Shown here: piece after piece, positions 32,165 to 58,300 of the stretch
How the letters are laid out: the number at the start of each line of letters is the position of its first letter
How positions within the stretch are numbered: position 1 is the stretch's first letter
DNA from: Myxococcus xanthus
GTDB lineage: Bacteria; Myxococcota; Myxococcia; Myxococcales; Myxococcaceae
Length of the DNA: 64,000 nt
NCBI RefSeq assembly: GCF_900106535.1
Contig: NZ_FNOH01000021.1
Location: forward strand, 1 to 64,000
Direction of reading: 5' to 3'
Program-made: the position numbers and the translations under genes
The notes under the pieces: model-generated
Seen by the model: the letters and a program-made list of their open reading frames with translations, nothing else
Databases searched by the model: none
Told to the model about the DNA's origin: nothing

Positions 32165-33196
32165 TCAGCTGGCTGCCTGGGCGGCGGGCGGCGTGCTCGA
32201 GAGAGAGAACGCGTCAGCGAGCAGCTCGTAGGAGCGCATCCGGGCGCGATGGTCGTGGACGATGGTGGTGACGAGCAGCTCGTCCGCCTGGAATTCGGCG
32301 GCCATGCGCAACAGCTGTTCCTTCACCTGGTCCGGTGAACCACACACGACGCGTTTGCGGTCGAACTCGAGCGTGGCCAGGTCCTCGGGCGTGTAGGCGT
32401 AGGCCTCCGCCTCCTCGATGGACGGAATGGGCGCTTCGGGCCGGCCCCTGCGAGTGTTGATGGTCAGCAGGTCGCTGCTCCGGGCTATTCGCCGGGCCTC
32501 CTGCTCGGTCGGGGCACAGATGACGTAGACGCTGACGGCGGAGTTGGGAGCCGCCTGCACGTGCGAGGGCTGGAAGCGCTCGCGATACCCCCGCGTCACC
32601 GGTCCACCGTGGATGGGGTTGAAGAAGTGCGCGAAGCAGAAGGACAGACCCAGCCGGGCCGCGAGCGCGGCGCTCTGCTCGCCCGAGCCCAGGGCCCAGA
32701 CCTGCGGCATGCCCGGCGCCATGGTCTTCAGGCTCAGCTTCTCGAACTCCGGCGTCGCGGGCGTGGTGCCCGACAGGAAGGCGACGAGGTCCTCCAGCTT
32801 CGTGGGGAAGTTCTCGTTGTTCATCGGCGGCCCGTAGGCCAGTGCGCGGGCCACCAGGTCCGTGCTGCCCGATGTCCGTCCGATGCCCAGGTCGATGCGG
32901 TTGGGGTGGAGCGTCTCCAGCAGCCGGAAGACCTCGGCGACCTTGAAGGGGCTGTAGTTCGACAGCAGGACGCCGCCCGTTCCCACCCGGATGCGAGACG
33001 TCGCCGCCGCGACATGCGCGACGAGGATTTCCGGCGCCACGCCCGCGAAGTGTCCTGAGCCGTGATGCTCCGCGAGCCAGAAGCGGTGATAACCGAGCTG
33101 CTCGGCGGCTCGAGCCAGCTCCACCGTGTTTTGGAAGGCCGCACGTGTCTGGGAGTCGCTGGCGACGATGGAGTGATCGAGAACACTGAGCTTCAC
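32165..33196 (-). CDS. Free-standing luciferase-like flavin monooxygenase (MsnO8-type)
   Basis: This 343-residue protein starts from GTG 33196 with GGAAGGAA upstream. It is a bacterial luciferase-like TIM-barrel protein: WLAEHHGSGHFAGVAPEIL near residues 40-58, IRVGTGGVLLSNYSPFKVAEVFRLLE and RIDLGIGRTSGST are typical of the MsnO8 branch of FMN-dependent oxidoreductases. Such enzymes hydroxylate or perform Baeyer-Villiger oxidation with reduced flavin from a partner reductase. It is of a different branch from the two monooxygenase domains built into the NRPS proteins of this cluster. It is the first gene of the leftward unit; the PKS gene follows after 146 bp. Confidence 0.88.
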   Translation of the reverse strand: MKLSVLDHSIVASDSQTRAAFQNTVELARAAEQLGYHRFWLAEHHGSGHFAGVAPEILVAHVAAATSRIRVGTGGVLLSNYSPFKVAEVFRLLETLHPNRIDLGIGRTSGSTDLVARALAYGPPMNNENFPTKLEDLVAFLSGTTPATPEFEKLSLKTMAPGMPQVWALGSGEQSAALAARLGLSFCFAHFFNPIHGGPVTRGYRERFQPSHVQAAPNSAVSVYVICAPTEQEARRIARSSDLLTINTRRGRPEAPIPSIEEAEAYAYTPEDLATLEFDRKRVVCGSPDQVKEQLLRMAAEFQADELLVTTIVHDHRARMRSYELLADAFSLSSTPPAAQAAS

Positions 33197-33289
33197 GGCG
33201 AGCGTTCCTTCCCGGGCAGACGGCGCCCTCGGGGCCGCTTCGAGACGGGCCGAGTCGTCGCGTGTCCGCGTTTCAAGATGGTGACAAAG

Positions 33290-33317
33290 CCTATATTAAC
33301 GCGGTTATCTGCGACAA
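33290..33317 (-). promoter_or_regulatory. Candidate promoter of the leftward operon
   Basis: Read on the minus strand, TTGTCG (33317-33312) and TATAGG (33295-33290) are separated by 16 nt inside an AT-rich island (33280-33355) that stands out against the GC-rich surroundings. Transcription from here would give a leader of roughly 85 nt before the GTG of the luciferase-like monooxygenase. The match to the housekeeping consensus is partial. Confidence 0.35.
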
Positions 33318-33425
33318 ATGGGATTTGGTTGATTATGCTTGAAAATTGAGAATAGGTGGCAGCCCGGAGTGCGCCTGAATACCAGGGGCTCTTTCATTCC
33401 CCGAGGCTCGGTGTGACATCGGCTG

Positions 33426-34874
33426 TTACTCGACGACGACGAGCGCGCACATCAACGCGCCTTGGGTCGCGTTGACCACGTCCTTGCCCTGACCGGTGGG
33501 GTTCAGTCGCACCATGGTTCCGCCGTAACGCTCACCGAAGACAAAGGCTCCCCAGATGAGGATGTGGGCGCCCACGGCGCCGTCGTCTCGCAGGAAGTGG
33601 TAGGGGCGGGGCTCGACGCGCTCCTGGACAATCCATCCGCCGTGCTCCAGGGCTTCCTGGATGGCGGCGTCCCAGTCCTCGGCGGTCATCGCGCGGCCAA
33701 TCAGCACCGACTTGCCGCCATAGGCGCGGCCCGCCTTGAGCACCAGGCCTTCGCGCTTCGAGGCGGTGAGCTCGTCGGGCAGCCACACGGATGCGCCGTC
33801 GCGCGTCGTCTGGGTGGCGCGCACGCGGCGCGTCCAGGGAATGTGCCGGCGGATGAGCTCACGCTCCTCGGGAGTAAGCGCGGGTGACGCCTCGTTCTCC
33901 GACAGCAGCGCGATGTTGAGCTTGTCGTCGAGCAGCTCCTGCGCTGGACCGTTGTAGAGACACAAGGTGCGCGCGGCGAGCGCGGCGCGGACGCGAGCGT
34001 CGAAGTCCGGGCCCACCACTTCGAGCCGATCTCTCGCGTCATGTTCCTGCACGGCATGCAGCCGCCGGCCGCGCATCGTGAAGCAGTGGCCCTCCGCGTC
34101 CTTCACCTCGCTGTAGGTGCCGATGAGCACCTCGCCCTTCGCGCCTTCAGCAGCGAGCAGTTCGCTCAGCGTGCTGTTGAGCAGCAGCGTCGCCATCTCC
34201 CTGCCCGCGGCTTCGGGCAGCTCATTGTCAGGGAAGAGCACGGCCAGATTGCATTCGCCTTCCCACGCAACGGTCCGTCGCACGTCCTCGACGACATGAC
34301 TCAGGAAGGCGCGCAGCGTGTCCTGCAGCTGGATGCGCAGGCCCTGCTCCTCGGTGAAGCGCTGGAGCACGGGCTGGTCCATCACCACCTGAGCCTTGAG
34401 CCCCGTTTCCCAACCGCCCAGGCCCGCCATCATGTTGACCTCAAGGCACTTGAGGCCGTCGGCCGAGTCGATGAAGTCCCCGCGGCTGAGCGCGCCGCGC
34501 GCATCCTCCGTGTTGGCCAGGACCTCCGCCGCCACGCGCGCCCGTTCCTGCGAGACACCGTAGTAGTCGGCGATGCGCCGAGGGTCGCCGTCCAGCAACA
34601 GCCGAGGCCCGCGCTTGACGAGCCGGCAGAGCTTGACCGAGACCTCCTCCAGCTCACGGTCGCGGCGCGAGTCGATGAGGAGTGGCCACCGGTGCAGCTC
34701 GTAATACATCAGAGGTGACGCTTCGAACTTGTGGAAGCGGTGCCGCGCGAACACCTCGGGCGTCCGCTCCGCGAACTTCAGGAAGGCCACCGCCGCCGCG
34801 GACAGCTCACCGTGCAGCGCCTGGATTTCATCGGAGAACTTCAGCTCGCCTGGGGATTCGTTGACGTGTGGCAT
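33426..34874 (-). CDS. Circularly permuted ATP-grasp type protein, copy 2
   Basis: This 482-residue protein starts at ATG 34874. It aligns over its whole length with the protein encoded at 19560-20999: shared landmarks are the N-terminal ALHGELSAAAVAFLKF, GALSRGDFIDSADGLKCLE, NMMAGLGGWE, LYNGPAQELLDDKLN and the ATP-grasp core LVLKAGRAYGGKSVLIG with GGWIVQERV. In copy 1 the core reads LKPGRDYGGES; here the Pro is Ala and the Asp is Ala, so nucleotide or metal contacts may differ. The two copies probably act on different carboxylates or one works on the product of the other. It stands alone between the leftward operon and the divergent giant NRPS gene, whose promoter region it shares. Confidence 0.7.
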   Translation of the reverse strand: MPHVNESPGELKFSDEIQALHGELSAAAVAFLKFAERTPEVFARHRFHKFEASPLMYYELHRWPLLIDSRRDRELEEVSVKLCRLVKRGPRLLLDGDPRRIADYYGVSQERARVAAEVLANTEDARGALSRGDFIDSADGLKCLEVNMMAGLGGWETGLKAQVVMDQPVLQRFTEEQGLRIQLQDTLRAFLSHVVEDVRRTVAWEGECNLAVLFPDNELPEAAGREMATLLLNSTLSELLAAEGAKGEVLIGTYSEVKDAEGHCFTMRGRRLHAVQEHDARDRLEVVGPDFDARVRAALAARTLCLYNGPAQELLDDKLNIALLSENEASPALTPEERELIRRHIPWTRRVRATQTTRDGASVWLPDELTASKREGLVLKAGRAYGGKSVLIGRAMTAEDWDAAIQEALEHGGWIVQERVEPRPYHFLRDDGAVGAHILIWGAFVFGERYGGTMVRLNPTGQGKDVVNATQGALMCALVVVE

Positions 34875-35175
34875 TTTCCGGGTAATAGCACTTTGACTCA
34901 GAGTGCGTATAAAGCGGCTGTTTTACGTGCTCGAAGCGACGGCGGCTCACGCGGAGGCTTCAACCTTCCGGGGCGTCGGCTGAGCTGATCCCGCAGCGCG
35001 AGCGGGGTGTTGGTCTGGAGCCGCGTCAGCAGCCGCTGCGCTCCGATGCGCGCGAGCCCAGCACCAGGACTCCGGACGAAAACCGGAATGTGGGTGCTCA
35101 TAGCTTATGCTGCGCGTTCCCCCCCAGCGAAGGTCTCCGGCTTTTCCACAGCTCCACCCCTTGGAACCTCTCACC
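34875..35175. promoter_or_regulatory. Divergent control region, ATP-grasp copy 2 / giant NRPS
   Basis: This is the 301-bp spacer between the ATG of the second ATP-grasp gene and the ATG chosen for the giant NRPS. No gene is seen in it. AT-rich bases 34875-34925 hold TTGACT (34893-34898) and TATAAA nearby, but only 9 nt lie between them, so they do not form a standard promoter pair. A 19-bp imperfect palindrome sits in the same stretch (listed separately). The remainder is GC-rich leader. Confidence 0.5.
34888..34906. promoter_or_regulatory. Candidate operator, 19-bp palindrome
   Basis: GCACTtTGACTCAgAGTGC is symmetric about base 34897 with eight of nine pairs matching. It ends 13 bp before the start codon of the second ATP-grasp gene, in the promoter region shared with the giant NRPS gene. 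The length and symmetry suit a dimeric repressor or activator. The regulator is not in the window. Confidence 0.45.
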
Positions 35176-52324
<17,149 letters not shown>

Positions 52325-52332
<8 letters not shown>

Positions 52333-55300
52333 GCTTGATGACATGCAGGGCGAGGACTCGAGCAGCGACATCGCGGTCATCGGCATGGCGGGGCGCTTCC
52401 CGGGCGCTCGCAACCTGGGTGACTTCTGGAACAACGTCCGAGGCTGCGTGGAGTCCATCTCGTTCTTCTCCGAGGACGAACTGGAGCGCTCACCGCTCAT
52501 CCCCGAGGACCTGTGGCGGCACCCGCACTTCATTCGCGCGGGGGGCATCCTCGAAGGTGCGGACGGCTTCGACCACGGCTTCTTCGACATCCCGCTGCGC
52601 GAGGCGCAGTGGATGGACCCGCAGCAGCGCGTGTTCCTCCAGTGCGCCTGGACAGCGCTCGAGGACGCGGCGTATGACCCGTCTCGTTACAAGGGGCGCA
52701 TCTCGCTCTACGCGGGCGCCGGTTCGTCCGGCCACCTGCTGAACCTGCTGAGCGAGGCACGGAAGGACGCGGGCGCGGGCCTGGAGTTGGCCACCGCGGG
52801 CCCGGAGAGCCTGGCGATGAAGGCGTCCTTCAAGCTCCAGCTCCGGGGCGAGAGCGTCGCCGTCTACACCGCGTGCTCCACCGGCCTGGTCGCCATCCAC
52901 ATGGCCTGCCAGAGCCTCCTGACGCGGCAGTCGGACATCGCGCTCGCGGGCGCGGTGCGCATCGCCAGTCCGCAGCGCACGGGCTACCTGCACCAGGATG
53001 GGCTCATCTTCTCGCCGGACGGCCACTGCCGCGCCTTCGACCACCGCGCGGGTGGCACCGTGGCGGGCAACGGCGCGGGCGTGGTGGTGCTCAAGCTGCT
53101 GTCGGATGCGCTGCGGGACGGTGACCACGTCCACGCGGTCATCAAGGGCTCGGCCGTCAACAACGACGGTCAACAGAAGGTCGGTTACACAGCGCCGAGC
53201 ATCGAGGGCCAGACGGAGGTCGTCGCGGACGCGCTGGCCTATTCGGGCCTGGGCGGTGACGACATCAGCTACGTGGAGGCCCACGGCACGGGCACGTCGC
53301 TGGGCGACCCCATTGAAATCGCCGCGCTGACGCGGGCGTTCCGGAAGACGACGGAGCGCTCTGGCTACTGCGCCATCGGCTCGCTCAAGACGAACCTGGG
53401 GCACCTGGATGCGGCGGCCGGCGTGGCGGGGTTCATCAAGGTGGTCCTGTCGCTTCAGCACGGCGAGCTGCCGGCGAGCCTCCACTTCGAGCGCGCCAAC
53501 CCGGAGATTGACTTCGAGCGCAGCCCGTTCTTCGTCAACACCGCGCTCAAGGCGTGGCCGCGGGAGAATGGGCCGCGCCGTGCGGGTGTGAGCTCCTTCG
53601 GCATCGGTGGAACCAACGCCCACGTCGTGCTGGAAGAGTCGCCCCCGGAGGCGGAGAAGGCGCGCGGCCACCGGCCATTGCACGTGGTGACGTTGTCCGC
53701 TCGGACGCCTTCCGCCCTGGAGGTGATGGCGCGCGAGCTGGCGACGCACGTGGAGTCCGCGCCGGGACTGGCGCTGGAGGACGTGGCCTTTACCCGGAAC
53801 GTGGGCCGTCGTTCGTTCGAGCATCGCCGTGCGGTGGTGGCGGCGGATGGGGCTGAACTGGCGGAGCGGCTGCGCAAGCCCGCGGCGGTGGAGGCGGGGC
53901 GGAATCGCCGCGTGGCCTTCCTGTTTCCGGGCCAGGGTGCGCAGGCGGTGGGCATGGGCCGCGAGCTGCACGCGGTGGAGCCGGGTTTCCGGAAGGACGT
54001 GGACGCGGCGCTGGCACGGCTGGAGCTCTCGCTTGCCGCCGAGGTGCGCGCGCTCCTGTTACCCGCGCAGGGGCAGGAGGCCGTCGCGGCCCAGAAGCTG
54101 GCGGACCCTCGCGTCGCGCTGCCCGCGCTCTTCGTCGTCGAGCACGCACTGGCCCGACTCTGGATGTCCTGGGGCGTCCGGCCGCATGCGGTGCTGGGCC
54201 ACAGCTTTGGTGAGTACGCCGCAGCCTGCGTGGCGGGGGTGCTGTCGCCGGAGGACGGCCTGCGGCTCGCGGTGGTGCGTGGCGCGCTCATGGCGCGGAT
54301 GCCCGTCGGCGCGATGCTCGCGGTGGGGTTGGAGGAGGCGGAGGTCCTTCCGTTGCTCGGCGAGGGTCTCTCACTGGCGGCCGTCAACGGCGAGGGCCGG
54401 TGTGTCGTCTCGGGCCCGGTGCAAGCCATTGAAGCGTTGCAGGCCACGCTGTCGAGCCGCGGCGTGGGCATGGTGCGGTTGCCGTCGGCCCATGCCTTCC
54501 ATTCCAGCGCCGTGGAGCCGCTGATGGTGGACCTGGCGCGGGCGGTGTCCTCGCTGCGCCTCCAGGCGCCGACGCTACCGTATGTGTCCAGCCTCACGGG
54601 CACGTGGATTCGCCCGGAAGAGGCCACCGACCCTACGTACTGGGCTCGGCAGATGCGACAGCCGGTGCGCTTCGCCGCGGGCCTGGAGACGCTTTTCGGG
54701 GAGGGGTGCAGTGTCCTGCTGGAGGTGGGACCAGGGACGGACCTGACGTCGCTGGCGCGGGGACGGGCGCGCAAGGAGCGGCAGTTGGTCGTGGCGCCTT
54801 CGCTGCGCCGCCGTCCCACGGAGAGCGATGCCCGTGGGCTGTTGCAATCCCTGGGAGACCTCTGGGCGGCCGGGGTGGACGTCGCCTGGGAGAAGTTCCA
54901 TGGCGCGGAGCCTCGCCGCCGCGTGTCGTTGCCCACGTATCCATTCGAGGAGAAGTCCTGCCGTCTGGAGTCGTCAGGCGCGCCGCTCGTATTGCCCGCG
55001 GCCTCCGGGCCGGTGGCAGGGGCCGCGCTGGCTGGCACCAGCTCCGTGCTTCCCCTCGCCACCCCTGGCGCATCGGATCCCGTCACCGTGGGGGAGATCC
55101 AGCAGCGCGTCATGGATATCTGGCGCGAGCGTCTGGGCGCAGTGGAGGTCGGCCCGGATGACGACTTCCTGGAGCTGGGCGGCAACTCACTGATGGCGGC
55201 GCAGATGCTGACCCGTCTGCGTGAGACGTTCTCCGTACAGCTCCCGCTGAGCGCGCTGTTCGAGGCCCCCACCGTGGCGGGCATCTCCGCGCGCATCGAG

Positions 55301-58300
55301 GCGATGCTCCAGGCGGCGGGTCCCCTGGAGGGCAGGGCGGCATCCGAGGTGATGTTCCGCATCGACCGCGCGGGTGAGCTGCCGCTGTCCGTGGTGCAGG
55401 AACGCGTCTGGCGGATGGAGCAGCTCGACCCGGGGAACCCGTCCCTCAACATGCCCCTGGCGGTCCGCATCTCAGGCGCGCTGGATGTCCCGGTCCTGGA
55501 GCGGAGCGTCAACGAGGTCATCCGCCGGCATGAGATGCTCCGCGCGACGTACCGCGTGGAGGACGGGCGTGTGCGCCAGCGGTTCTCCGCCGAGGTCCGC
55601 ATCCAGGTGCCCGTGGTGGACCTGCGTTCCCATGGCGGTGACCGGGAGGCGGAGGCGCTGCGGCTGGCATTGGACGAGGCGGTGCGGCCGTTCTCCCTGG
55701 AGCACGGGCCCATCGTCCGCGCCAGTCTGCTGCGACTGGCCGAGACCGAGCACCTGATGCTGCTCACGGTGCACCACATCGCCTCGGACACGCTGTCCAT
55801 GGTGGCTTTCTTTCGTGAGGCCGCGGCGAACTATCAGGCGTTCCTCGCGGGGCAGCCCGCTCCGCTGCCGGAGCTGGCTGTGCAGTACGTAGACGCGGCG
55901 GCCTGGGAGCGCCGCTCGCTCGCGGGTGGAACACTGGCGGCCCAGGAGGCGTACTGGCGCGAGGTGCTGGCGGACCTGCCTCCGTCGTTGGAGCTGGCGG
56001 CGGACCGGCCGCGAGGGGCCGAGCTGCGGCTGCGTGGTGCCCGCTTCCCGGTGGCCTTCTCGCGCGAGCTCAGCGCGGCGTTGATGGGTTTCAGCCAGCG
56101 CGAGGGGGTGACGCCCTTCATGACGCTGCTGGCGGCCCTGGCGTCGGTGCTCGCCCGGTACTCGGGGCGCGAGGACATCGTGGTGGGGACGCCGGTGGGC
56201 AACCGTGCCCGCGGCGAGCTGGAGCCCCTCATCGGCTTCGTGGCCCATGCGATGGCGCTGCGCACCGACCTGTCGGGTGACCCGTCGTTCCGAGAGCTGG
56301 TGGCGCGCGCTCGTGAGACGACGGTTGGCGCGTCCAGTCACCAGGACGTCCCCTTCGAGCACCTGCTGCCGTTGGTGGCCTCCGGCAGGGACCCGGCACG
56401 CTCGCGGCTGTGTGACGCGGCGCTGGTGCTGCACGCGCACGTCACCACGGCGCCGCCCTCCGTGGCGGGCCTGGACATGCAGTTGGTGGAGGTGCCGGGA
56501 ACGCCCGCGCAGTTCGGCGCCACGCTCGGTGAGCTGACGTTGCTGCTGAACGAGAGCGAGAGCGGCGGCTTCCACGGTTTCATCGAGTACGCCACCGACC
56601 TCTACGACGAGCCGCGCATCGCGCGCCTGTCGGCCCACCTCCAGACGTTGCTGGGGGCGGCCCTCGCGAACCCCGACCTTCGCGTGTCACGGATGCCGCT
56701 GGCGGCACCGGAGGAACGGAGCGCTGCCGCGCGGGGGCCTGCGTCCTCGGTGCAGAGCCTCCAGGCCGAGGGCCTCGCGATTTCCAGCATGCCGCCCGCC
56801 GGTGGGTCATCGAGCATCGGGCATCGGGACCTCGCGGATGCGGCTGTGCTGGCTCGATTCGCGTCGTGGGTGAAGCGGACACCGGACGCAGTGGCCATCA
56901 GCATGGGTGAGCGCCGCCTGTCATGGCGGGAGCTTTCGGAAAGGGCCCGAGGTCTCGCGGCCCGGTTGAAGCAGGAGGGCGTGGGCCGGGACGTGCCGGT
57001 GGCGGTGCGCATCACTCCATCCGTGGAGTCGGTCATCGCACTGTGGGGCGTGCTGGAGGCGGGAGGCGCGTGCCTCCCCGTGTCGGCCGGTGAGGTCGCG
57101 GAGCTGGCGTCCCTGCTGCCCGCGCAAGGACCTCGGTTGTTGCTGGTGCCTCGCACGGAGGACGTGCCGGCGTTGCCAAAGGGAATCCGCGCCGTCGCGG
57201 TGGACTCTGTCGATTCGAGCGCGGATTCGATGGAGCCCGTGCCCGGGGAGCGGCTGGCCTTCATCGTTCCTGCGCCCGACGCGCTGGGAGGGTACGGCCG
57301 GGTCATGCTGAGCCACCGGAACGTGGCGCACGTGTTGGCCTCACTGGATGCCCGGACGGGCGCGGGTGGGGGAGACGTGTGGTTGGCGGTGGGGGGGCCT
57401 TCGGCTGACCCGTCGGGACTGGACCTGCTGTGGGCACTCGCGCGTGGGATGCGTGTCGTCCTTCCGCCCGAGCAGCTCGCCGCGTGCTTCGCTGTCCTGG
57501 GCCGCAAGCCGGACACCCGGCGGCCTCTCGACTTCAGTCTTTCGTACTTCGCCAACGATGAGGATTCGCTGGGCGAGGAGAAGTACGAGCTGCTCCTCGA
57601 AGGCGCGAAGTTCGCGGACGCACATGGTTTCTCCGCGGTCTGGACGCCGGAGCGGCGCTTCCACTCCTTCGGTGGTTTGTATCCACAGCCTTCGGTGGTC
57701 GGCGGCGCGCTGGCGATGCTCACGCGGCACGTGCAGATTCGCGCGGGCAGCGTGGTGTTGCCGCTCCATGACCCCATCGAAGTCGCCGAGCAGTGGTCCG
57801 TGGTGGACAACCTGTCCCGTGGGCGCGTGGGGCTGTCATTCGCCACGGGGTGGCACGCGAACGACTTCTCGCTCTCACCGGGGACCTTCGACCGGCGGCG
57901 CGAGGTGCTCATTGAACGCCTGGAGGAAGTGCGGCGGCTGTGGCGCGGCGGCACGGTGCTGCGGCGCAACGGCGCGGGCAATGAAGTGGAGCTGGCGCTG
58001 CGCCCCAAGCCGAAGCAGGCGGAGCTGCCGGTCTGGCTGACGTCCACGGGCAACCCGGAGACGTTCCGGAAGGCCGGTGAGGTGGGGGCGGGCATCCTCA
58101 CCAACGTGCTCGGTCTGGGCTCCAACCTGGACGAGCTGGCGACGAAGGTGGCGCTGTACCGCGAGACGTACCGCAAGGCGGGACATGGCCCAGGCCAGGG
58201 GCACGTCACGTTGATGCTCCACACCTTCCTCGGCCAGGACCTGGACGAGGTGCGCGAGGCCGTGCGCGAGCCGCTGCTGCGATACTTCCGCAGCTCGGTG

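Noticed and set aside
34893-34913. TTGACT and TATAAA hexamers as a promoter for the giant NRPS
   Set aside because: Only 9 nt separate them, far below the 16-18 nt needed, so they are not listed as a promoter pair.
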